Origin: Asterias amurensis
Lineage: Eukaryota; Echinodermata; Asteroidea; Forcipulatida; Asteriidae
Direction: 5' to 3'
Length of the DNA stretch: 64,000 bases
Assembly (NCBI RefSeq): GCF_032118995.1
Contig: NC_092669.1
Location: 11,890,335-11,954,334, forward strand
In this document: positions 45,702 through 57,047 of the stretch, one piece after another
How positions within the stretch are numbered: position 1 is the stretch's first letter
How the letters are laid out: each line of letters begins with the position of its first letter
Translations under genes and position numbers: made by a program
The notes under the pieces: model-generated
What the model saw: only the letters and a program-made list of their open reading frames with translations
What the model was told of the DNA's origin: nothing
The model's database searches: none

Positions 45702-46539
45702 GTTATTCAGAAGTTTTACTGAATTAGTATGGTACCTAAACTACTTTGTGTGTGAAAAAACGAGCAAACAACAGGGACTAGACTGCTGGTGGGAAAATTG
45801 ACTTCTGCAACGAAAATGCATCTTTGTTGTTGTTATGATGGGATGGTTGGGACGATTTTGTAGATCAGTATTCCGTTTTCTGTCCGTCGTCTGCGAATGT
45901 CACCATCGGAATTCACATCGGATCCTTCAAATCAAATCACAGTGATCAGCCAGCCGGAGAATGAGTGCAAATTTCAGTAAGACCACCTGGCATTTTGAGT
46001 AAGTTTTGTTTGAATTTTGACATTTTACGAACGCGAGACTGAGACTTATGTAGTGTACTGTCACTGTAAGTGTCATGCGTTTCTGTGTCTGCCGATTGCA
46101 TAACAAACACTGATTGAATATGAATCATTTATAATGATGTTCTTCTAAGTTCTTGTGGTTAAATTTCCGCATACAATACATACAATACCACAGTGCCACT
46201 ATTCCAACGAGGTCAGTGTCAGTGATATTGGTTGGTGCCATTGACTGATTGTGATCTGATAATGTCTGAGTGTGTGTGTGTCTGATAATGTCATGATATG
46301 TGTGTGGCAGCCGCAGGACTTATTTTTTTTAACCTTCCTCTTTAAATTTCCATCCAAGTTAATAACATTTCTTGCTTCTTGTATTTGTTCTAAATATTTA
46401 TTTTATATAACATATTTGTACATTGTAGGTGTACATCATTTGTAATTTCCTATTTAAATTTCCTTGCAACCAACTTGTAAAAATTTGAATGTTTTTACTC
46501 TTAATTGTATTGTACAATATGTAGACCAATAATGAATAA

Positions 46540-47730
46540 TAATAATAACTATTTTCTTCCCTTATTTCTTGCTTAATTTTTCATGTTGAATAATTTATTT
46601 ATTTTCAAAACTTGTTTGTATACATCTATATGTGTATCATACCTTTGCAATTTTGTTGTATACTAATAACAGTTTCTTCCCTTTTTTTGTTGCTTAAATC
46701 TTGTATTTTTAAATAATTTCATTTTGTGAATATTTTTGTTGTATATTAATAACAACAGTTTCTTCCCTTATTTCTTGCTTAATTCTTGTATTCTAAAATA
46801 ATGTCATTTCGTGAATATTTTTGTTGTAAAATAATAACAACAGTTTATTCCCTTATTTCTTGCTTAAATCTTGGTTTTAAAAATAATTTCATTTTAGGAA
46901 TATTTTTGTTGTATAATAATAACAACAGTTTCTTCCCTTATTTCTTGCTTAAATCTTGTATTTTAAAATAATGTCATTTCGTGAATATTTTTGTTGTAAA
47001 ATAATAACAACAGTTTATTCCCTTACTTCTTGCTTAAATCTTGGTTTTAAAAATAATTTCATTTTAGGAATATTTTTGTTGTATAATAATAACAACAGTT
47101 TCTTCCCTTATTTCTTGCTTAAATCTTGTATTTTAAAATAATGTCATTTCGTGAATATTTTTGTTGTAAAATAATAACAACAGTTTCTTCCCTTATTTCT
47201 TGCTGAAATCTTGGTTTTAAAAATAATTTTATTTTATGAATATTTTTGTTGTATTATAATAACAGTTTCTTCCCTTATTTCTTGCTCAAAATTTTGAGTT
47301 AAAAATAAAAATTATTTTGTGAATTTATTTTTTGTTGTGTAATAATAACAACAGTTTCTTGCCTTATTTCTTGCTTAATTCTTGTGTTAAAAAATAATAA
47401 TTTTGTGAATATTTTTGTTGTATAATAATAACAACAGTTTCTTCCCTTATTTTGTACTAAAATCTTGTGTTAAAAACAAAATAATAATTTTGTGAACATT
47501 TTTTTGTTGTATAATAATAACAACAGTTTCTTCCTTTATTTCTTGCTTAAATCTTGTATTTTAAAATAACTTCGGTTCGTGAATATTTTTGTGTATAATA
47601 ATAACAACAGTTTCTTCCCTTATTTCTTGCTTAAATCTTGTATTTTAAATAAATTTCATTTTATGAATATTTTTGTTGTATAATAAGAACCGTTCTTCTT
47701 CCCTTATTCTTGCTTTGCATTTCAATTTCC
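46540..47730. repeat. ~85 bp AT-rich tandem array with 170 bp higher-order unit
   Basis: About 13 copies of a unit containing ATAATAACAACAGTTTCTTC, CCTTATTTCTTGCTTAAATC and GAATATTTTTGTTGT. Between about 46780 and 47170 adjacent units alternate (TGTATTTTAAAATAATGTC against TGGTTTTAAAAATAATTTC), giving a near-identical 170 bp dimer repeated at least twice. Short frames here are repeat artefacts. Confidence 0.9.
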
Positions 47731-48042
47731 ATCCAAATACCTTTTAAAGTTTTTTTACTATTTGTTTACGTAATCAAAAATATGCCTTTTTGGTCAAGCC
47801 TCATTGGTATTTATAATCAAAGTTCATAGCCCTGTTTGCAATTTCAATAAGTCATAACTTTTCTCTTTTAATATCCCTTGCTTAAACAATTTCTACATAT
47901 TTTCATGTTTTTAAAACATTTTTGTTGTCATTGATGTTGACCAGTATTCAGACTTTATTTTCCTGAAAAAAACTTTGAGCCAAGTTGGCTCCACTGCTAT
48001 ATTTGTGATTTGATCAAATGTATTTATTATTTGTATTTAAAG

Positions 48043-48187
48043 GAGTTGCTACGTAAGGCCTTCAACAAGATCAAGGAGCTACGCACAGATCCATCCAGAG
48101 CTTATCTGAGTTGTAATGCTTCGGAGAGACTAAGACTCAGAGAGTACAATGGACTCACCAAACCTAAACTTGTGAAAGATGGACCTG
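48043..48187 (+). CDS. Orphan coding exon, unknown protein
   Basis: An open 145 bp segment bounded by an acceptor (TTGTATTTAAAG) and a strong donor (GGTAAGC). It reads ELLRKAFNKIKELRTDPSRA then YLSCNASERLRLREYNGLTK, in codons unlike the AT-rich surroundings. Charged and probably helical; no family recognised. The donor leaves one base of a split codon. I could not find the adjoining exons, so this may be an internal exon of a gene running through 47-57 kb, or a relic. Confidence 0.45.
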
Positions 48188-48744
48188 GTAAGCTTGAGAT
48201 AATTTTTATAGGCCTGGAAGTGGAATAACACAAAGGCCCTCCTGCGATATGCAAGAAGTGGCATGCTCATCCCCACAATGTTTAGTCCACATACAAGAGT
48301 TTGATCATCAGGTACTGTTGGGAACAAGGTAGTCACCTTCATGTGCATTATGGGTGCTCATTGGAAAGCTAGAATGGGCAGGATTTATTTAATTATTCAC
48401 ACATATAGAAAAGTCTGTCATGTGCAGTAGACACTTCAAATGTGTGTTTCAAGTAATAGGCTCAGATTTTTAGGCCTACCCCACCATAGGTACAATGTCT
48501 ACAGTAAAAGGTTGGTCAGTAGGTATTGTGTATGAACAACTATTGATGCTTTAAACAACTGTAACATTTTGCACTGTGAGATGTTACAAGTTGATGACTT
48601 TGAAAATAATCCTGTTATTAATTTCAATGGTCATGGGTTTGAATCCTATCGGAGTGATAGCTCTGTGACTGATACACAGCACTTAGAAAAGTACCAAATA
48701 CACAATGTCTACACACATCTGTGTGCAGTGGATAAAAATAAATG

Positions 48745-50390
48745 TGTATTTTTTTGAGGGGCGGACTCGTTTTTTTTTTTAAGGGTGCATTTCTTTTTTT
48801 AGGGGGAAGATTGTAATTTGTTGTTTTCTGTTTTTTTTTTTTTTTTTGGGGGGGGGGGGGGGTTTGAGGGGGGTAGCATTTTTCCCCCGAAAAAATAGTG
48901 GCGTTGCGGGGAACATTTTATTTTAGGGGTCAAACCTTTTTTTTAGAGGGTGGTTGGGGCAGATTTGTTTTGTATTTGTTCGTGGGTTTTGTTTGAGGGA
49001 GGCAGCATTTTTTTTCCATAAAAAAGTTTAAGGGCGTTCTGGGGAATTTTTCTTTGAGGGGGGCAGTTTTTTTTTTCAATTTTTTTTACATTTTTATTTT
49101 AAGGGCAGGTTGTATTTTAAATTTGTTTGTGGGCGCAGTTTTTGTTCATTTAACATTTTTTTAGGGGTGTATATTTTTTGGGGTTTTGTGGCTTTTTCGT
49201 GTTTTTATTTTTGGGGCAGACTTTCTTTTTTCTTTTGCATTTTTTTTTCATTAAAAAGTTTAGTAGCTTTGGGGGAATTTTTCTTTGGGGGGGGGGCAGA
49301 TAATTTTCCCCTTTTTTTACATTTTTATTTTAAGGGCAGACTGTATTTTAAATTTGTTTGTGGGTTTTGTTTGAGGGGGGCAGCCTTCTTTTAATCAATT
49401 TTTTTTTAGGGTGTTTTGGGGGCTTCTTCTTTGAGGGGGGGGGGGGGGGTCTGGTTTTCTTTTGTTTTATGTTTTTTCCGTCCTTTTTTTTGGGGGGGGG
49501 CAGAATTGTTTTCTTTTTTTTCACATTTTTTATTTTAGGGAGCAGTTTTTGTTTATTTAACATTTTTTTAGGGGCGTATATTTTGGGGGGTTTTGTGGCT
49601 TTTTCAGGTTTTTATTTTTGGGGCAGACTTTTTTTTTTCTTTTGCATCTTTTTTTAAGATAGCAGACCTTTCTTTTACGGGGTCAGATTGTGTTTTAAAA
49701 TTGTTTTGTGGGTTTTGTTTGAGGGGGCGGGTAGCATTTTTTTCATTAAAAATGTTTAAGGCCGTTTTGGGGCAGACCTCTTTTTGGTCTGAGCAGGGGG
49801 GGGGTGGATGTTTTTTTTGGGGGGGTTATGTTTTTTTGGTGTTTTTATTTTGGCAGGGGAACCTTGGTTTCCTTTTTCTTACATTTTTTAAGGGGGCGGA
49901 CCTCTTTTTGTTTAGGGGGGGCAGATTATATTTTAAATTTTTGTTAAAACTGTATTTTTCCGTTAGTTCTTTTTTAAGGGGCGATTTGAGGGATTTTTTC
50001 TTTGATGGGGGGGGGGGGGTGGGGGGGCAGATGTTTTTTGGGGGTTATGGTTTTTTCGTGTTTTTATTTTGGTGGTGGACAATTGTTTTTTCTGGTTTTT
50101 TTTTTTCATTCTTCTATTTTTGGGACTTTCTTTGAGGGGGGGCGGATGTTTTTTTGGAAGGGTTTATGTTTTTATGTGGGGCAGATTGTATTTGAATTTT
50201 TTTTTGTGGGCAGCCTTGGGGGCAGCCTTTTTCCTTTTAGTCATTAAAAAAAATTAGGGGCCTTTTGGGGTAACTTTTTCTTTGAAAGGGAGGGGCGGAT
50301 ATATATATATATTTTTTTTTTGGGGGGGGTTATTGTTTTGTTTGTGTTTTTATTTTGGGGGGACTTTTTTTCCTTTATTTCTTACTATTG
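48745..50390 (+). repeat. 1.65 kb G/T-only strand-asymmetric tract
   Basis: The + strand is almost entirely T and G with many runs of 5-15 G and very little C. Recurring phrases such as TTTGTGGGTTTTGTTTGAGG, TTTAAGGGCAG and TTTAACATTTTTTTAGGG show a decayed tandem repeat. The abundant G runs could form quadruplexes. Long frames here (runs of F and G) are compositional. Confidence 0.9.
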
Positions 50391-50394
50391 GTTT

Positions 50395-50655
50395 CGGGCC
50401 TCAAAATATGTATTGGCATTACAACTTACTTGGAAATGAGCAACTCAGAGCTGTTGATTGTGAGAAACAACTCCCTCTGAAGCAACATAGTTTTTGAGAA
50501 ATAGGGAATTTCTCAGTAAAATATTTGAATTTGAGAAAGACTTCAGGCCTAATGCCTTTCTTAGATTGATACTTTATGCAAAATGTCGGGATACATAAAG
50601 TGAGAATACTGGTCTGAATAATATACCAAATGTGTCCATTGTTTGTTAAGGCAGT
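50395..50655. mobile_element. MITE family A, partial
   Basis: From ACAACTTACTTGGAAATGAGC through GAAACAACTCCCTCTGAAGC to CAAATGTGTCCATTGTTTG. The left terminus appears removed by the G/T tract. Confidence 0.6.
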
Positions 50656-51193
50656 ACTTTTGTGTTAACTTTTGTGTGAATTTTAGACCCAAACAATTCA
50701 TCCCATCCAAAAACACCAGTTTCAATGGTAAAATCAAACTTGTAATGACCTTAAAAAAATTGTATTTTGCATCCGTCCGAAAGGCTACTATTTTGTATGG
50801 CTGATAAAGTTGGTGGCAATGGTAGTATAGTAAGCATCCTGCAAAATTGTAACCCTATCCAGGGTTAGGATTAGCGTTAGTTGTGTAACCATTACCTCTA
50901 CCTTTAAAATGTATATTTTTACCCCAAGGAACTGTTGACTAACTTGTTAAGCTGATTATGACATAACTTTGAAAACAATCCTTTTTTTTTGTTTGGCCCT
51001 AACTATTTACCTACCAATTTCCATAGTGGGAAACATAACTTAATTTGAGTTTGGCCACATTTTTAAAAGAAATGTTGCCCATCTGTTACAAAAAATGAAT
51101 GTAAACATGATTACATTTTTGTTTGGCCAAACTAAAGAAACTGTCGATTAATTTTTATAGGCTGATGACATTTTGTATTCTTGCACAGATGTC

Positions 51194-51571
51194 TTAAAGG
51201 CAGTGGACACTATTGGTAATATTGTCAAAGACTAGCCTTCACAGTTGGTGTATCTCAACATATGCATAAAATAACAAACCTGTGAAAAATTTGAGCTCAA
51301 TCGGTCATCGAACTTGCGAGATAATAATGAAAGAAAAAAACACCCGTGTCACACAAAGTTGTGTGCGTTTAAATGGTTGATTTCGAGACCTCAAGTTCTA
51401 AATCTGAGGTCTCGAAATCAAATTCGTGGCTCGAAAACTACGGCACTTCAGAGGGAGCCGTTTCTCACAATGTTTTATACCATCAACATCTCCTCATTAC
51501 TTGTCACTAAGAAAGGTTTAATGCTAATAATTATTTTTTAGTATATTACCAATAGTGTCCACTGCCTTTAA
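51194..51571. mobile_element. MITE family A, well preserved
   Basis: TTAA edges at 51194-51197 and 51568-51571, termini AAGGCAGTGGACACTATTGG and CCAATAGTGTCCACTGCCTT. Internal palindrome intact, with a ~20 bp deletion before GAGGGAGCCGTTTCTCACAA. Confidence 0.9.
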
Positions 51572-51714
51572 GAAACTAATAAATTTAGTTGGTGAGATTT
51601 TATAAATTTGTTTAAGTACCCATAGTGGCTCTGAAAAGAGTTGGTTTTTACTTTGGCTTTTACTCTTGGGTTAGCTTCTGGAGTCTGTAATCGTCTCCTT
51701 GTCTTGCATTTTAG

Positions 51715-51911
51715 GAAACCGAGATAGGAGAGACACTTTGCCTGAGTGGATTCATCAGAATGGACTTCCATAAACCCACTAACCCCTGGGCGCTCTTTGG
51801 ATCCTCGGTGACATCTTCATTGGTAAATACTACTCCAAGTTGGATTGAGTGGTCAACCATCAAGGCTTCTCGCTGATGCTGCCAAGGGTGTAGAAATCAA
51901 GGCTGAGTAAG
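51715..51911 (+). pseudogene. Cathepsin D-like last exon, frame broken
   Basis: After an acceptor (TTGCATTTTAG), the first frame reads GETLCLSGFIRMDF. Then, in a different frame, LWILGDIFIGKYYSKLD, followed by a TGA. A third register gives AAKGVEIKAE before a stop. CLSGF and the WILGD(V/I)FIG(K/R)YY block are hallmarks of the C-terminus of pepsin/cathepsin D-type (A1) aspartic proteases, which often have it on their last exon. At least two frame shifts and an internal stop separate the pieces. No other exon of such a gene was found. The retained acceptor argues for a DNA-level duplicate rather than a processed copy. Assembly indels are an alternative. Confidence 0.7.
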
Positions 51912-52675
51912 AAACCTACTTTGTAAAAGCTTCAAACAATTTGTAAATTTGAAGGATTATTTTGGGAGTAAAGGAAGAGTATAGATGGGCCAAACAAAAA
52001 AATAATCATGTTTCCTATTTAACTGAATATGGGTAACAGGTTTGTGGCAACGCATGCTTAAAATCATTTAACTAGTGTTGATTTGTATTATTATGCTAAA
52101 TAACTGCACATTGGAATTATTATGCAAAATAAAACTATTTGGTAATTCATTGACTTTGACAATTGAGTGCAGAAATTAAAGGAACTCAGACGGACTGTCA
52201 GTCAAATCTGACATTTGTGGAAAACAAACATTGCAAATAGAAATATCGCGAGCCTATCCACCCTACTTGTTGACCCCTTTAGCAACACCTAGCAAGTTGT
52301 TGTACTCGCCTTGTTTTCAGTGTTACAGGATAAACATATTAAAAGCATTGCCCACCTGTGTACTTCCCCTTTTTCAGTGGAAACATGACTATATTTTTAA
52401 TTGGCCAAGACTACCTGGCTACAAATTTTTCATTGTTATGGGAAAAGAAAACATTACTTAATTTTTGTTTGGCCAAACTATTAAGACAAATGTTGCCCAA
52501 ATTTTACCTAAATTCAGTGTGATAGGAAACGTTATTATATTTCTGTGTGGCCCAACGGAAAACTACCCATTTATTTCCCATGTACATGTAAAAGGAGACA
52601 TAAATATCATTTTGTTTGGCTTGGCTGTGACCACCAATAAATTTGGTTAAAAGTTATCTTTCAATAAACTGAAAG

Positions 52676-53010
52676 TTAAAGGCACTGGCCACTATTGGTA
52701 ATTACTCAAAATAGTTGTTAGGCTCCCTCTGAAGTAGGCCTTCATAGTTTTCAAGAAAGAAGTCATTTTCCACTTCAATATTTGAATCTGATTTCGAGAC
52801 CTCAGAATTAGATTTTGAGATCCCCAAATCAAGCATCTGAAAGAACACAACTTATGCGCAACAAGGGCATTTTTCTTTCATTATTCTCTCGCAACTTCAA
52901 TGACCAATTGAGCTCAAATTTTCAGGTTTGTTATTTTATGCATAAGTTGAGGTACATCAAGTGAGACGACTGGTCGTCGACACTTACCAAACATTTCCAG
53001 AGCCTTTGAA
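52676..53010. mobile_element. MITE family A, internally deleted
   Basis: AGTTAAAGGCACTGGCCACTA at the left, eroded right end (CAAACATTTCCAGAGCCTTT). The segment between the left arm and GGCTCCCTCTGAAGT is missing. Confidence 0.75.
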
Positions 53011-53786
53011 GGTATGATACAGGATTGCAGGATAAAAAAGATCATCTTTTAAATTTAGTTTGAAAACACTGATTTTTAAGAAACATGTCTGAAAATATCT
53101 GGAAAGGTCTGCATAGCTAATTTCGGTTGTTACCCCTAATATTAAGTTAACATTTTTACATGCTGAAAATTAAGCGTATTTTTAAGAAACTAAATTTCTA
53201 GAAAAAAAACTTCTGTAATTTTGGAATAAGAAATTTTAGTATTTAAGTTCTTGTAATTTGAAGGCAGGACACTCTATCGAGAGGATAGATTATATTACCA
53301 TAAATGTATCTAAATTTATGATATTTATTTATTTCTTTCACTTTTATTGTGAGTTTCCATCATCAGTGTTGTAAAAAATTCTCTGGCCTCAATAGAGCCA
53401 TCCTTGTTTAATAGATTATTTGCGAATTTTTATCTCTTAATTTATTTGAGTGTTATTTTGAAAAATAATTTGTATTAAAATTTGTCTATTATTATTATTA
53501 TTAAAAGATATTATTATAAACATTTATATTAAATTTTGTTCCAATAAAAAACGTGAGGATTTAATAAAAGAAAGTGTGCCATGTGTTCTTATTTAGTAAT
53601 CGTCTTTGTTTTAAAATATTTTATTTTAAAATGGTGGGTTAAAATATTTGGGTTTAATTATAGAACTTTGAAAGGGTAAGCTTTATTTATACAAAATCGG
53701 ACTCAAATAACTGATTGACAAAAACGGTTTTTTTTTCTCACTAACAACAGCAACAAGTTTTTTTATTACACACTGGACAATTGTGA

Positions 53787-53833
53787 CCAACAGAGGGCGC
53801 GATTTAATTTAGTTTTGATCAACAGAGGGGGCT
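53787..53833 (+). promoter_or_regulatory. Paired CTCF-like motifs
   Basis: CCAACAGAGGGCGC at 53787-53800 closely fits the vertebrate CTCF core. A second TCAACAGAGGGGGCT follows at 53819-53833, about 32 bp downstream in the same orientation. Confidence 0.45.
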
Positions 53834-53930
53834 ATTTAATTATTTATTCCAGTAAATATATAACGCAATGCTATACATACGTGGTTGTGTAATATTCATC
53901 ACTCCAAAAAATGTATGATCAGTACAGTCA

Positions 53931-54005
53931 TCGTTGTGGCCTAGTGGTTAAGGTTACAGTTTCGCGAGGACAAGGTGAGAGGTTCGAGCCCCGGCACGGA
54001 CCATG
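53931..54005 (+). mobile_element. tRNA-like SINE head
   Basis: Box A TGGCCTAGTGG within GTGGCCTAGTGGTTAAGG and box B GGTTCGAGCCC, 35-40 bp apart. Followed by CATGAGGTAAGCGAAATAAA. Lacks tRNA-like closing stems, so a SINE remnant. Confidence 0.6.
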
Positions 54006-54234
54006 AGGTAAGCGAAATAAAGAAATAACCCACGTTTCTTCCACAGGAACATGATAGGTACCCGACGCCCGGACAGGAGACGCAGCAGCAGGAGGCAACA
54101 CGGAGGCGGCACCACGAGGAGGGGACCACACCGGGACCAGAGAGAGAGGGGGAGGCGGCACCGGGAAGAGAGGGTGAGGGGGAGGCAAGATTTTTTCAAT
54201 AAAATCTCATTTTTGGGAAAAAAAAAAAAAAAAT

Positions 54235-54420
54235 CACCGTAAATTTTTTTTTTAACGGTGATTCAAAATTTTAAAATCGCCTGAAACGCACGCTCGTTAA
54301 TTTTGGTGAAAAAAGTTGGTAGAAAAGTTTTTTTTACCAAAAACTTGTATTTTTTACGCATTTTTGGAAAATCATTTTCTTAAAATCGCTTCAAACGTAC
54401 GCTCGTTAATTTTGGTCAAA
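54235..54420. repeat. ~108 bp direct repeat
   Basis: AACGCACGCTCGTTAATTTT (about 54285) and AACGTACGCTCGTTAATTTT (about 54393), each preceded by TTAAAATCGC and followed by GGT(G/C)AAAA. Confidence 0.6.
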
Positions 54421-54975
54421 ATCGGTGAAAAAAAAAAAATTATAAGTGCAAAAAGTCGTCAAACTCATAATTTCATTACGATTTACATCTCTAAAACGTC
54501 CCCAAAATATTCTAAACACCTTCACACTGCTCACACCGTTGTACTACAGCAATCCAAACCTTTTCTTCTTCAAAATTCATCCAAAATATACAACTTTACT
54601 CAAAAAACGGCCTTTAAATGCATCTTAATTGACTTTAACAATGTGTATAGGCGTACAGCCCTACGGTTCAACTTACAATAACAATACATACTACACCTAA
54701 CGCATTTTCGTACATCGGTATTTCCAATTATTGTACATTTTTTACCAATTCTAAGACAATTAAAACAGTTTACATACATTGCGATTCAAAAACAACTCAT
54801 TTTCAACGAAAAAACTATGAAAACGAACACTTATTCACGTACATTTTCCAATGAAATATTCAAGGAAAAAATAGTCAGACACCCTTCACTACCTGTATTA
54901 CCACTTCTTAGAGACTGGGAACAAGACATAGACGGTTGCCATATGTAAACAACATGTCCTTAGCATTTGAGTACA
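54420..54975. other. No recognisable gene
   Basis: AT-rich. One 121-codon frame at 54316-54681 is asparagine- and lysine-rich with no motif or splice context, and I do not support it as a gene. Confidence 0.4.
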
Positions 54976-55735
54976 AAGTACACGATCTTTGAGCATCTAA
55001 AACTCTACCAAAGGATTTCTAACTGTGAGTAATTTACAAGATTCATAACAATATTAAGTAGCCAAGTTGTTTACAACGTTTGTGGAGTAACCAGAGATTG
55101 GGGAGGGAGGGAGGGGCAGAGGTGACAGTGGGGGAAAATACATCATTTTACAGTACACCATCTTGGGGCAAAGACATCATTTTACACGATCTTTGAGCAT
55201 CTAAAACTCTACCAAAGGACTTCTATCTGTGAGTAGTTTACGAGATTCATAACAATATTGAGTAGCCAAGTTGTTTACAACGTTTGTGGAGTAACCAGAG
55301 ATTGGGGAGGGAGGGAGGGGGCAGAGGTGACAAGTGGGGGAAAATACATCATTTTACAGTACACCATCTTGGGGCAAAGACATCATTTTACACGATCTTT
55401 GAGCATCTAAAACTCTACCAAAGGACTTCTATCTGTGAGTAGTTTACGAGATTCATAACAATATTGAGTAGCCAAGTTGTTTACAACGTTTGTGGAGTAA
55501 CCAGAGATTGGGGAGGGAGGGGGCAAAGGTGACAAGTGGGGGAAAATACATCATTTTACAGTACACCATCTTTGGGCAAAGACATCATTTTACACGATCT
55601 TTGAGCATCTAAAACTCTACCAAAGGATTTCTATATGTTTACAAGATTCATAACAATATTATGTAGCCAAGTTGTTTGGGGTGGGAGGGGGCCTAGTGGC
55701 AAGTGGGGCAAAGACATCATTTCAGAGAATGAAGT
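54975..55735. repeat. ~204 bp satellite, nearly four copies
   Basis: Units start CACGATCTTTGAGCATCTAA at 54981, 55185, 55391 and 55593 (periods 204, 206, 202). Each contains AGTAGCCAAGTTGTTTACAA and GAGATTGGGGAGGGAGG. Length differences fall in the GGGAGG tract. The fourth copy is shortened internally. Confidence 0.93.
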
Positions 55736-55759
55736 TTCATTTGAACTTGTCATTAAAAA

Positions 55760-56720
55760 CGTCGTACACACACTCTGCTGAATAGAAACAACGACAGAGC
55801 TCAAGTCCGATATTCTTACACAACTCGACTACGTATCAATAATGGTTAAGTGTCTTGCTTTAGAACACAAGTGTCTTGCTTTAGAACACAAGTGTCTTCT
55901 TGACCGGGACTCGAACCCACACTCTGCTGAATAGAAACAGCGACAGAGCTCGAGTCCAGTGTTCTTATCAATTCGGCTACGTGTTAAGTGTCTTGCTTTA
56001 GGACACAAGTGTCTTGATCGGGACTCGAACCCACCCTCTGCTGAATAAAAACAGTGACAGAGCTTGAGTCCGGTATCCTTCAAATCCATTTGGCTACGTA
56101 TTAATAATGGTAAAGTGTCTTGCTTTAAGTCACAAGTGTCTTGACCGGAACTCGAACCCACACTCTGCTGAATAGAAACAGCGACAGAGCTCGAGTCAGG
56201 TATGCTTACACAACTCGACTACGTATCAATAATGGATAAGTGTCTTGCTTTAGAACACAAGTGTCTTGCTTTAGAACACAAGTGTCTTGACCGGGAGTTG
56301 AACCCACACTCTGCTGAATAGAAACAGCGACAGAGCTTGAGTCCAGTGTTCTTATTAATTCAGCTACGTGTTAAGTCTCTTGCTTTAGAACACAAGTGTC
56401 TTGACCGGGACTCGAACCCACACTCTGCTGAATAGAAACAGCGACAGAGCTTGAGTCCAGTGTTCTTATCCATTTGACTACGTATCAATAATGGTTAAGT
56501 GTCTTGCTTTAGGACACAAGTGTCTTGACCGGGACTTGAACCCACACTCTGCTGAAAAGAACAGCAACAGAGCTTGAGTCCGGTGTTCTTATCCATTTGA
56601 CTACGTATCAAAAATGGCTAAGTGTCTTGCTTTAGAACACTGTGTCTTGACCAGGACTTGAACCCACACTCTGCTGTTCAAAAAGAAACAGCAACAGAGT
56701 TTGAGTCCGGTGTTCTAATA
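55760..56720 (-). repeat. Tandem array of tRNA-Leu-like units
   Basis: Eight units spaced about 110-147 bp. On the minus strand each has a box A-like segment (GTAGCCGAATTGATAAGAAC in one unit), GGACTCGAGCTCTGTCGCTG and box B GGTTCGAGTCC, separated by AAGACACTTGTGTC spacers that vary in copy number. The arm order resembles a leucine tRNA with a long variable arm. Related to the 41390-42165 array but independently amplified. Confidence 0.85.
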
Positions 56721-57047
56721 TTCGCTCAGCTCCAATGTATCACCATCAACAACAAAACTGATGCACTTTAATCTGAAAGTTCATGGAGTATTAAGTTTCA
56801 GGGTTAATTCCCTCTGAATAAACGAGAGTAAAGTTCTGATCCAATGACAAGTTTGTTCTGAAAAGAACCATTGTTGTTACAACAACTTGACATTGGTGAT
56901 CAATTAGTTTAAAAGTTTAAATACAATTACTAAATATTAATACATTCTCTGCTTTATAATTGTTACAGAATAGGCAATGTGTATTAAGGATAAATGCTTA
57001 CTGGTGATCAAAAACACTAATCGTCTTATAAACTGAAATAATTTCAG

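Noticed and set aside
46786..47141. Two near-identical 61-codon frames
   Set aside because: They are two copies of the 170 bp dimer of the AT-rich array, not a duplicated gene.
49110..50257. Several phenylalanine/glycine-rich frames of 60-180 codons
   Set aside because: Pure composition of the G/T-only tract, with no motif, and they overlap each other in different frames.
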